Below are positions 27,227 to 34,793 of a stretch of 64,000 bases of DNA, one piece after another. A program made the translations under genes and the position numbers. This stretch comes from Nonomuraea sp. PA05. GTDB taxonomy: Bacteria > Actinomycetota > Actinomycetes > Streptosporangiales > Streptosporangiaceae. The stretch is taken from NCBI RefSeq assembly GCF_008086045.1, contig NZ_VSEY01000003.1:310001-374000 (forward strand), written 5' to 3'. Under the pieces are notes generated by a model. The model was not told the origin of the DNA, did not search any database, and was given only the letters and a program-made list of their open reading frames with translations. Positions within the stretch are counted from its first letter, which is position 1. Each line of letters opens with the position of its first letter.

Positions 27227-28968
27227 CGGCGCACCCCCCGGGTCAGCCCCCGGTGGAGCCGGCGCGCGGTCACGGCCACCACCAGCACCGGCACCGCGGT
27301 GGCGATCACCGCCTGCGCCGCCAGCGGGCTCGCGGCGCTCATGAAGTGGCGGGCCTGCTCCAGCAGGATCAGCGGCAGGTGGTCGCCCGACGGCCAATTG
27401 AGCAGCAGCCCGACGACCGCGTCGTTCCACACCAGGACGAACGCCAGCACCCCGGCCAGCACCACGGCCGGGCGCGCCTCGCGGACGACGTGGAACAGCT
27501 CCCACCGGTCGCGGGCGAGCATCGGCGCGGGCACCCGGACGAACGCGTTGTGCAGCACCAGCACCGCCAGCGGGATCACCAGCGCCGCGTGCACGATGGT
27601 CAGCGCGAGCGCGGTGCCCACGGGGCTCAGCCAGCGCTGCAACGGCACGGCGAACGCCTGCGGCGGCAGCGCCGCCAGGGCCACCGAGACCAGCAGGACG
27701 GGCCGCCAGGCGCGGCGCGGCAGCAGGTGCTCGTGCGCCAGCACGTACGCCGCCGGCACCGCGGCCAGCAGCACCACGCACACCACCGACACGGCCCGCA
27801 GCGCCGTGGTGCCCAGCGCCCCGGTGAACGCGCTGTCGGACAGCGCCTCCGCGTACGAGCCGAGCGTCCACGGCTCGCCGTTCCACCACCCGGTGCGCGC
27901 GGCGGCGACCGGCTCGCGCAGCGACGTGAGCAGCAGCGCCGCGAACGGCAGCAGCCACAGCACGGCCACCGCCCCGCCCAGCGGCCACAACCGCCGCCCG
28001 CTCCCGGCGCGGGCGCGCCCCGCCTGAGCCGTGCGGGCCCGTCCGTCGCTCCCGTCAGGTGACGGCTGCGCGGGCGGGTCCGCCCAGTTCACCCGGCCGC
28101 GCAGGCCGAGCAGCGCCAGCGAGGCCAGCCCGGCCACCAGCAGGGACATCAGCACGGCCAGCGCGGCGGCCCCCGCGTCGCCCAGGTCGTCGTTGTGCCG
28201 CCACCAGTACAGCCCGCCGCCCTCCACCAGCGCCTGCGTCGAGCCGGGCACCCCCATCAGCACCAGGTCGAACACCCGGGCCGCCGCCACCAGCGCGAAC
28301 AGGTACGCCAGCGCGGCGGGCCCGGCCAGCGCGGGCAGCACCACGGACCAGAGCCGGCGCCGCCGCCCCACGCCGAACGCCCTGGCCATCCGCAGCAGGC
28401 TCGACGGCATCCGGGCCAGAGCCTCGTGGAAGACCAGGAACGCGACCCCGGCGTACTGCCAGACGAAGGCCAGCCCGAGCACCAGCCAGATCCAGCCGGG
28501 CCCGAGGAAGGCCAGGTCCCTGCCGAGCAGGGCGGCGGCCATGCCGCGCTCGCGGCTGGTGTCGAACAGCAGCCGGAAGATCGCTCCGGTGGTGAGCGGG
28601 GAGACCACGGCGGGCAGCACCAGGATGACCCGCATGACCAGGCCCAGCGCGAGGCCGGCGTTCCTGACCAGCCAGGCCAGGCCGAGCCCGACCGCGCACA
28701 CGATCACGACCAGCACCCACCAGATCAGCGAGTTGCCGACCGCCTGCCAGGCCTGGCCGTCGCTCAGCACGCCGGACCAGGCGCCGGGCCTGGAGAAGCT
28801 GATGACCACGGTCACCAGGAACGGCGCCAGGATCACGCCCGCCGACAGCAGCACAGCCAGCAGCAGGTAGAGCGCGGCCCGCCAGCGGCTCAGCCCGGAC
28901 GCGGCGGCCGGCACCCGGACGTCGTGGTGCGGGGCCACCTCGAACAGGAAGGCGTTCTGCTCGCTCAT
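27223..28968 (-). CDS. ABC importer permease, two membrane domains fused
   Basis: 581 residues with about 12 transmembrane helices in two halves, joined by an Arg/Ala-rich linker near residue 310. The first half carries a recognisable EAA coupling loop (EALARMPSSLLRMARAFGVG ... VLPAL). The second loop (AFVRVPAPMLARDRWELFHV) is weaker. Fused MalF/MalG- or FbpB-like permeases of this size exist for sugars and iron. ATG 28968 overlaps the binding-protein stop by 4 bp (ATGA), and its own stop overlaps the STAND start by 4 bp. Confidence 0.8.
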   Translation of the reverse strand: MSEQNAFLFEVAPHHDVRVPAAASGLSRWRAALYLLLAVLLSAGVILAPFLVTVVISFSRPGAWSGVLSDGQAWQAVGNSLIWWVLVVIVCAVGLGLAWLVRNAGLALGLVMRVILVLPAVVSPLTTGAIFRLLFDTSRERGMAAALLGRDLAFLGPGWIWLVLGLAFVWQYAGVAFLVFHEALARMPSSLLRMARAFGVGRRRRLWSVVLPALAGPAALAYLFALVAAARVFDLVLMGVPGSTQALVEGGGLYWWRHNDDLGDAGAAALAVLMSLLVAGLASLALLGLRGRVNWADPPAQPSPDGSDGRARTAQAGRARAGSGRRLWPLGGAVAVLWLLPFAALLLTSLREPVAAARTGWWNGEPWTLGSYAEALSDSAFTGALGTTALRAVSVVCVVLLAAVPAAYVLAHEHLLPRRAWRPVLLVSVALAALPPQAFAVPLQRWLSPVGTALALTIVHAALVIPLAVLVLHNAFVRVPAPMLARDRWELFHVVREARPAVVLAGVLAFVLVWNDAVVGLLLNWPSGDHLPLILLEQARHFMSAASPLAAQAVIATAVPVLVVAVTARRLHRGLTRGVRR

Positions 28969-30188
28969 GCGGCGACGGCCTCCACGATCTTCTCGCGGGC
29001 GGCGGCGGCCGCCGTCGGAGGGGGAACCGTGCCCGCGGTGACGTCGGTGAACAGCTCGGTGAGCACCCGCCACAGCCCGCGCCCGTCGCCGCCCTCCAAC
29101 CGGCCGATGAGCCGGTCCGACAGGTCGTAATGGCGGCTTTCCGCCTTGTTCAGCATCTGCGCGGGCATCTGCAGCAGCGGGTGCGACGGCGCACTGTACG
29201 GGGTCAGGAAGCCGCCCTCGTCCACCCAGTCGGTCAGCGCGTCGCGCTCGCCGCTCGCGCGCGGCCTGGTCAGCCAGTTCACGAAGTCGAGTGCGTCCTG
29301 CCCGCCGCCGCGCATCGCCACCGCCACGTCACCGCCGACGACCAGCGGGGCTTTCCCGCCGTCGAGGCCGGGGAAGGGGAAGTGCCGGGCCACGTCGCCG
29401 CCGCCGTACCGCTCGATGACGGGCAGCGCGAAGTCGGGCGCGGCCACCACGTCAGCGGTGCGGTAGCTGAAGACGTCCAGCATCGAGTCGTGGAACTGCA
29501 TGGTCAGCGCCCGCCTGCCCTGCTCCTGGGTGAACGCCTCACGCCAGATCGTGGCGAGCAGCGTGAGCGCCTCGGTGACCCTGGCCACCCCCCACCACGC
29601 CTGGCTGCCGCGTTCCTCGGGCGGGTAGAGCCCGGTGTAGACCTCGGGGGCGTAGGCGAGCAGCACGTTCTCGAACCAGTCGCTGAGCACCCAGCCGTCG
29701 GCCGCGCCGATCGCCAGCGTGCCGGGGCGGGGCTGCCAGTGGGTCAGGCTCGCGGGCGCCCACCGCTCGCCCGCGCGGTGCCACACGAGCGACTTGTTCG
29801 CGATCTTGAACCAGGCGCCCAGCTCCTCCTCGCTGTCGTACGGGGTCACCAGCCGCCGCCAGAACTCCGGCTGCTCGTGCCCGCCGCTCCTGGGCCGGAT
29901 GCGGGGCCGCACCACGGGGTCGAAGAGCAGCCCGAGGCGGGGGATGACCGCCACGTCGGGGATGACGTCCTCGGCGGGGCCGCGCAGCAGCGCGCTGATG
30001 TTGTCGCCCGCCGAGTAGACGCTGACGGGCCGCCGGTGCCGCGCCACGTACGCGTCCACCACGCGCAGGAAGCGGCGTAACTCCTCGCCGCTCCACACCA
30101 CCGCGACGCGTAACGGCGCCTGCCCTGAGCAGCCCGCCACCGTGACGGCCGGGACGGCGGCCAGGAACGCCCTACGGCTCATCGACAT
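28965..30188 (-). CDS. Extracellular solute-binding lipoprotein of the ABC system
   Basis: 407 residues. The N-terminus has a twin-arginine-like SRRAFLAAVPAVTVAGC ending in a lipobox cysteine (VAGC, about residue 20). The rest resembles family 1 (sugar/oligosaccharide) binding proteins: a VVAAPDFALPVIERYGGGDV region, VVGGDVAVAM and DALDFVNWLTRP. It would capture the substrate outside the membrane and deliver it to the fused permease. The substrate is unknown. The 5' end overlaps the ATPase-like gene by 17 bp. Confidence 0.8.
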   Translation of the reverse strand: MSMSRRAFLAAVPAVTVAGCSGQAPLRVAVVWSGEELRRFLRVVDAYVARHRRPVSVYSAGDNISALLRGPAEDVIPDVAVIPRLGLLFDPVVRPRIRPRSGGHEQPEFWRRLVTPYDSEEELGAWFKIANKSLVWHRAGERWAPASLTHWQPRPGTLAIGAADGWVLSDWFENVLLAYAPEVYTGLYPPEERGSQAWWGVARVTEALTLLATIWREAFTQEQGRRALTMQFHDSMLDVFSYRTADVVAAPDFALPVIERYGGGDVARHFPFPGLDGGKAPLVVGGDVAVAMRGGGQDALDFVNWLTRPRASGERDALTDWVDEGGFLTPYSAPSHPLLQMPAQMLNKAESRHYDLSDRLIGRLEGGDGRGLWRVLTELFTDVTAGTVPPPTAAAAAREKIVEAVAA

Positions 30189-30828
30189 CGGCGACCTCCC
30201 AGATGCAGGAAGGGGAGGCGAGGCTGGCCACCCTGGTGCCGTCGTCGGTGACGACGAGCACGGCCAGCCCCGGGTCGGCGCGCAGCGCCCCGCTCACGGC
30301 CGCGTGGCACGGCCCGCAGCCCGTCCGGTCCTCGATCACCACCACCTTGACGGGCAGCGGGCGGCACAGGACGCGCGCCAGCGCGACGCTCAGCCGTTCG
30401 TCGTGGGCCAGCTCGTGCGGCCGCGAGCGCAGGAAGCCCTGGATGTCCATCCGCCTGGCCATGAACGCGATCCGGCCCCGCACGAACGACGGCGCCAGGT
30501 CGTCACGCGCGGCCAGCGCCAGGTTCCGCTCGACGGTCAGGTGCGGCAGCAGCCCCGCGCCCGCCGGGACCAGCCCGATCTCGCGCTCCGCGGGCAGCCG
30601 CATGGTGATCTCGTGGCCGCCGATCCCGATCCGGCCGCCGACGGGCATCTCCAGGCCGAGCAGCAGGTCGGTGAACGCGTCGGCCTCGGCCGGCCCCTCG
30701 GCCACCACCACGGCGGTCTGCCCGGGGGCGAGCAGCAGCGGGTCGGGTGACAGGCGGCGCCGGGCTCCACGCGTCTCCCAGGTGAGACCGTCGATCTCCA
30801 GAAGTGGCACGTCCACAACCGCCGTCAA
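30172..30828 (-). CDS. ABC ATP-binding-protein homologue lacking all catalytic motifs (pseudo-ATPase)
   Basis: 218 residues align along the ABC fold: LAPGQTAVVVAEGPAEADAF stands where the Walker A loop should be (no GKS/T), GLVPAGAGLLPHLTVERNLA replaces the Q-loop (no Q) and HELAHDERLSVALARVL replaces LSGGQ. VVVIED sits at Walker B and VVTDD at the H-loop (no His). The fold pattern is kept, but ATP hydrolysis looks impossible. It is the first gene of a coupled operon with binding protein, permease and STAND protein, so it is unlikely to be a random relic; no stop or frameshift interrupts it. Energy coupling may come from an ATPase encoded elsewhere. Confidence 0.75.
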   Translation of the reverse strand: MTAVVDVPLLEIDGLTWETRGARRRLSPDPLLLAPGQTAVVVAEGPAEADAFTDLLLGLEMPVGGRIGIGGHEITMRLPAEREIGLVPAGAGLLPHLTVERNLALAARDDLAPSFVRGRIAFMARRMDIQGFLRSRPHELAHDERLSVALARVLCRPLPVKVVVIEDRTGCGPCHAAVSGALRADPGLAVLVVTDDGTRVASLASPSCIWEVADVDEP

Positions 30829-30896
30829 GTCGGGATGTCATCCGCCCCGACGTTCGCACAAACCGGGCCGCGCGGCAACGTGATTGATCGATTCCC

Positions 30897-31259
30897 CTAC
30901 GTGTTCAGGAAGAGGCAGAAGGGGTGGCCGTCCGGGTCGAGGTGCACGCGCACGTCCTGCTGGGGCTGGAAGTCGGCCACCGTCGCGCCCAGCTCGACGG
31001 CCCTGGCGCTGCTCTCGTCGAGGTCGTCCACCTTGATGTCCAGGTGCGCCATCATCTGCTGGGCCCCGGGCCGGGCCGGCCAGGTCGGCCGCACGTACTG
31101 GGGGTCGCTGGAGAACGACAGCCCGGCCCCGCCGTCCGGCGGCCTGAGCATCACCCAGCCGGGCTCCTCCTCCTTGACGTCCCAGCCCAGCAGGGCGCGG
31201 TAGAAGGCGGCCAGCGCGTTCGCGTCGGGCGTCTCCAGGACGGTGGCGGCCAGTCTCAC
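30897..31259 (-). CDS. VOC family protein
   Basis: 120 residues: LAATVLETPDANALAAFYRA, LLGWDVKEEEPGW, a MMAHLDIKVDDLD second unit and VHLDPDGHPFCLFL at the end, the usual vicinal oxygen chelate layout seen in actinobacterial glyoxalase-like proteins. GTG 31259 overlaps the hydrolase stop (GTGA), so the two are co-translated. The substrate is not deducible. Confidence 0.8.
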   Translation of the reverse strand: MRLAATVLETPDANALAAFYRALLGWDVKEEEPGWVMLRPPDGGAGLSFSSDPQYVRPTWPARPGAQQMMAHLDIKVDDLDESSARAVELGATVADFQPQQDVRVHLDPDGHPFCLFLNT

Positions 31260-31864
31260 ATCGGCTCCCTCGGTCCGGTGAAGCAGGTGGTGAACCAGTC
31301 TCTTGCGTGCCCGGCCACGGCCTCCAGCGCGCCCGGCTCCTCGAACAGGTGCGTCGCCCCCGGCACCACCGTGATCCGGCTCTCCGCGCTCAGGCGCCGC
31401 TGCGCCTCCTCGTTCAGCTCCACGACCACCGGGTCGCGCCCGCCCACGATGAGCAGGGTCGGCGCGCGTACCGCCGCCAGCCGCTCCCCGGCCAGGTCGG
31501 GACGGCCGCCGCGGGAGACGATCGCGGTGATCGCGTTGTCCGGCTCGGCTGCCGCCCACAGAGCCGCCGCCGCGCCGGTGCTGGCGCCGAAGTAGCCGAT
31601 CGGCAGGCCCTTGGCCTCGGGCTGCGCGCGTACCCAGGCGGTGTGCTCCAGCAGCCGCCCGGCCAGCAGCGGGATGTCGAAGACGTTCGCCCTGTCGGCC
31701 TCCTCCTCGGGCGTGAGCAGGTCGAACAGCAGCGTGCCCAGGCCCGCCTCGTTGAGCGCGCCCGCCACGTAACGGTTGCGCGGGCTGTGCCGGCCGCTGC
31801 CGCTGCCGTGCACGAACACCACCAAGCCGTGAGCGGCGTCAGGAACGATCAGGTCGCCGGCCAT
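31256..31864 (-). CDS. Alpha/beta hydrolase (dienelactone hydrolase-like)
   Basis: 202 residues with an HGSGSGRHSPRN oxyanion-hole segment, nucleophile elbow GASTG (GxSxG), acid residue in VGGRDPVV and histidine in GATHLFEEPG. This set is typical of the small hydrolase family often found fused or adjacent to phosphoribosyltransferases in actinobacteria. It is cytoplasmic and lies upstream of the VOC gene with a 4-bp overlap. Confidence 0.8.
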   Translation of the reverse strand: MAGDLIVPDAAHGLVVFVHGSGSGRHSPRNRYVAGALNEAGLGTLLFDLLTPEEEADRANVFDIPLLAGRLLEHTAWVRAQPEAKGLPIGYFGASTGAAAALWAAAEPDNAITAIVSRGGRPDLAGERLAAVRAPTLLIVGGRDPVVVELNEEAQRRLSAESRITVVPGATHLFEEPGALEAVAGHARDWFTTCFTGPREPM

Positions 31865-31935
31865 GTGTCACCCTCCCTCATCTGCCGCTACCCGCTCAGC
31901 GGCGGCTCTATCCGCGGCGTTACTGGGCAGGAAAA

Positions 31936-33135
31936 ATGGACATGGAGGGTGAAACGGGGCGCGGTCGCGAGGTGGTCGGCTCCCCGCTCGAACGCATCGT
32001 GTCGGGCGGGGCCGCCGCGCTCGCACGCGCGCACAGCATGGGCCTCGGCCGCTGGCTGCGGATGGAGCGGGAGGCGCTGGCCCAGACGGTCAAGGTGACG
32101 GTGGCGTGCGCGCTGGCCTGGTGGCTGGCCGCGTACGTGCTCAAGGTCGACCTGCCGGTGCTCGTGCCCATCGGCGTGCTGCTGACCGTCTCCGCGACGG
32201 CGTACAGCACGCTCGTCCGCGGCGGCCAGCAGATCCTCGCCGTGGTGGTCGGCGTGGGCGCGGCCACCGCGCTGATCTGGCTGATCGGCGCCAACGTGGT
32301 GACGCTGGCCGTGCTGGTGGTGGCGGGCCTCGTCCTGACGCGCCTGCTCAACCTGCCCGCCCAGAACGTGCAGATCCCCATCACGGCGCTGCTGGTGCTG
32401 GCGCTGGGCAGCACGTACGGCTTCGCCCGCCTCGCCGACGTGCTCCTCGGCGCCGCCATCGGCATCGCCGCGAACCTCCTCGTCCTGCCGCCCCGCTTCG
32501 TGGACAAGGCCGGCAAGGAGCTGTGCGGCCTGTCCGCTGAGCTGGCCGACCTGGCCGAGGACATGTCGAAGGGCCTGCGCGGCGACTGGGACAGGGAGAT
32601 GGCCGGCGACTGGCTGGACCGGGCGCGTGCCCTGTCCCAGCGCCTGGAGGACACCGAGCAGGCCGCCGACCAGGCGGCCGAGTCCGTACGGCTGTCGCTG
32701 CGCCGCCGCCGCTACGACCGCCGCCTGCGCCAGGTGGCCGAGGCCGCCACCTGCCTCGACCACGCCTGCCACCAGCTCAGAGGCATCGCCAGAGGCCTGG
32801 TCGACCTCGTCGCCGGCGTCCGCGGGCTGCCCGGCGCGCGCGGCGCCGACCTGCCAGAGCCGCTGGCGGACGAGCTGGCCGCGCTGTCACGCGTGTTCAG
32901 GGACTTCGGCATGCTGCAGGTCGGCCACGGGCGGCGCGAGGACCTGGACGACCTGTGCGCCGCCCTCGACGACGGCGAACGCCAGCAGCGGCGGCTGGCC
33001 ACCGAGTTCCACCACACCAGGCACACCGAGCTGCGCTCGCTGCAGGGGGCGCTGCTGGACGACTGCGCGCGGATCCGCCACGAGTTCGACCCCGACACCG
33101 GCCCGCACAGGGCGGCCTTCCCGAGGCAGGATTGA
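31936..33135 (+). CDS. FUSC-family membrane protein (aromatic acid exporter-like)
   Basis: 399 residues. Six hydrophobic helices lie between about residues 50 and 190 (VKVTVACALAWWLAAYVLKV, VPIGVLLTVSATAYSTLVRG, ILAVVVGVGAATALIWLIGA). A long charged helical cytoplasmic domain of about 200 residues follows (ELADLAEDMSKGLRGDWDRE). One FUSC unit plus helical tail is common in actinobacterial putative exporters. The SET-domain gene begins 3 bp downstream. Confidence 0.75.
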   Translation: MDMEGETGRGREVVGSPLERIVSGGAAALARAHSMGLGRWLRMEREALAQTVKVTVACALAWWLAAYVLKVDLPVLVPIGVLLTVSATAYSTLVRGGQQILAVVVGVGAATALIWLIGANVVTLAVLVVAGLVLTRLLNLPAQNVQIPITALLVLALGSTYGFARLADVLLGAAIGIAANLLVLPPRFVDKAGKELCGLSAELADLAEDMSKGLRGDWDREMAGDWLDRARALSQRLEDTEQAADQAAESVRLSLRRRRYDRRLRQVAEAATCLDHACHQLRGIARGLVDLVAGVRGLPGARGADLPEPLADELAALSRVFRDFGMLQVGHGRREDLDDLCAALDDGERQQRRLATEFHHTRHTELRSLQGALLDDCARIRHEFDPDTGPHRAAFPRQD

Positions 33136-33138
33136 CGG

Positions 33139-33657
33139 GTGCCGGAACCTCCTGAACCCGACTGCTGGCTCCACCCCGGCCTGGAGGTGCGCCCCTCGGC
33201 CATCGCGGGCGAGGGCCTGTTCGCCACCGCGGCCATCTCCGCGGGCACCGTCGTCTCCCGCCTTGGTGGGCGCCTGGTGACCTGGGACGACCTCCAGGCC
33301 CTGTTCGCCGACCCCGCCGTGCCCTACGTCGACACCATCACGGTGACCGCCGACCGCCACCTGGTCCTGCCGCCGGGCCGCCCCATCGGCAAGGCCAACC
33401 ACAGTTGCGACCCGAACCTGTGGTGGACCGGGCCGTACACGCTGGCCGCCCGCCGCGACCTGAGCCCGGGGGAGGAGGTCACCAGCGACTACGCCACCAG
33501 CACCGCCGACCCCGGCTTCGTCCTGGACTGCCGCTGCGCCACCCCGCTCTGCCGGGGCCGCGTGACCGGCGGCGACCATCGCCGTCCCGACCTGCTGGAG
33601 CGCTACGGCGAGCACTGGGTGCCCGCCCTGCTCATCCTCGCCCGCACGCACCGCTGA
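33139..33657 (+). CDS. SET-domain protein (putative lysine methyltransferase)
   Basis: 172 residues with SET hallmarks: AGEGLFATAAISAGTVV (SAM-binding strand), KANHSCDPNLWW (NHSCxPN), GEEVTSDYA and post-SET cysteines CRCATPLCRG. The GTG start at 33139 lies 3 bp after the FUSC gene. Bacterial SET proteins methylate protein lysines; the target is unknown. Confidence 0.85.
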   Translation: MPEPPEPDCWLHPGLEVRPSAIAGEGLFATAAISAGTVVSRLGGRLVTWDDLQALFADPAVPYVDTITVTADRHLVLPPGRPIGKANHSCDPNLWWTGPYTLAARRDLSPGEEVTSDYATSTADPGFVLDCRCATPLCRGRVTGGDHRRPDLLERYGEHWVPALLILARTHR

Positions 33658-33681
33658 CGTTGATCATGACATACTGCACGG

Positions 33682-34407
33682 ATGTCCGATTTCGCCGAGT
33701 TTCGAGCGAGAGGGCGCGCGGCGCTGCTGGCCGGCCGGGCCACTCATGACGTCCCCTTCGTGGACGGCGGCACCCGCTGGGGCACCACGGCCGCGTTCCG
33801 CCCGCAGGACGAGATCGCGGACCGGATGGCGGAGCTGTCCGCCACCGCCGGCGCCACCGGCCACTGGGTGCACGGCGCCAGGGCCCTGCATGTCACGCTC
33901 AGGACGCTGGAGCGGTACCGCACGCACATCCCGCAGGACGATCCGCTGCGCCGCGCGTACGGGAGCGCGCTGGCCGAGGCGGTGGCGGGCCTGCCGCCGG
34001 CGCGGGTGCGCCTGGCGGGCGTGCACCCGCACCCGGGCGGCGTCGTGGTGGGCGCCCACCCGGAGGACGACACCCTGGACACGATCCGCAAGCGCTTCGC
34101 CCACGTGCTGGAGTCGCGCGGCATCCGCGACGTGGAGCGCGGCCGGGTCCGCGACCGCTGGTACGTCAGCCTCGTGCACTTCGCGGCTCCGCTCACGAAC
34201 GCCGGCGAGCTGGTCGCGTGGTGCGACGCGCACGCGGACGCCGACTTCGGGACGGCCGAGCTGCGCACGGCGGAGATCGTCCAGTACGTGCACACCGGCG
34301 GCGGCATCCGCGTGAACTCCTTGGAGCGCGCGGTTCTGGACGGAGGCGGCGGGCTTCAGCCCAGCAGCAGCGCCGTCACGAACTGCAGCAGGTGCCAGGC
34401 CACGTAG
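33682..34407 (+). CDS. 2H phosphoesterase/2'-5' RNA ligase-like protein
   Basis: 241 residues. The first catalytic H-x-T is in ALHVTLRTLERY. The second site reads WYVSLVHFA, where the histidine of the H-x-T/S motif appears replaced by Tyr. The length and two-lobed arrangement suit the 2H superfamily, but activity is doubtful. The last 52 bp overlap the 3' end of a convergent small membrane gene, so the final 17 residues are probably not conserved. Confidence 0.6.
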   Translation: MSDFAEFRARGRAALLAGRATHDVPFVDGGTRWGTTAAFRPQDEIADRMAELSATAGATGHWVHGARALHVTLRTLERYRTHIPQDDPLRRAYGSALAEAVAGLPPARVRLAGVHPHPGGVVVGAHPEDDTLDTIRKRFAHVLESRGIRDVERGRVRDRWYVSLVHFAAPLTNAGELVAWCDAHADADFGTAELRTAEIVQYVHTGGGIRVNSLERAVLDGGGGLQPSSSAVTNCSRCQAT

Positions 34408-34733
34408 GCGCTCAGCGAGCAGAACGCCCACTCCTTGCCCCTGCTGATCCGCGAGATCCACCGCAGCTCCTCCGCCGGCTCGCGCCGCGCCCGCAGGGTC
34501 CGCGACACGAGGTACGTCGCCACCAGCCAGGCAGCTCCCGACCCCACGGCGAGAGCGGCCGAGATGGCCAGCAGCAGCGGCGAGGAGGAGACCTCCCCGG
34601 CGGCGGGAGCCTGGTGCACCCAGGCTCCCAGGAGACCGGCGAGCAGCCCGACGGTGATCCGTCTGTCCTTGCGCGCCTGACTTTTCAGCCAGTTGAGGTC
34701 TCGACGCAGATGGTTCTTGAGCATCCGGATCAC
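34356..34733 (-). CDS. Small membrane protein with a basic N-terminus
   Basis: 125 residues: a basic amphipathic start (MLKNHLRRDLNWLKSQARKD), then hydrophobic helices (RITVGLLAGLLGAWV, PLLLAISAALAVGSGAAWLV, SLSAYVAWHLLQFVTALLL). There is no known motif. It converges on and overlaps the 2H-like gene by 52 bp. Function unknown. Confidence 0.55.
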   Translation of the reverse strand: MIRMLKNHLRRDLNWLKSQARKDRRITVGLLAGLLGAWVHQAPAAGEVSSSPLLLAISAALAVGSGAAWLVATYLVSRTLRARREPAEELRWISRISRGKEWAFCSLSAYVAWHLLQFVTALLLG

Positions 34734-34793
34734 CTCCGTTTATCGGTAGCCGGATCACCAGCTAACGGGAGTGTCCGGAAAAGATCTGCGACC

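Noticed and set aside
27227..27988. Upstream extension of the STAND gene to 27988
   Set aside because: The extension is Arg/Gly/Ala-rich and lies wholly inside the permease; GTG 27226 forms the GTGA overlap typical of this operon.
33682..34407. Frameshifted C-terminus of the 2H-like gene
   Set aside because: The odd last residues are explained by the frame running into a convergent gene; nothing shows a lost downstream part.
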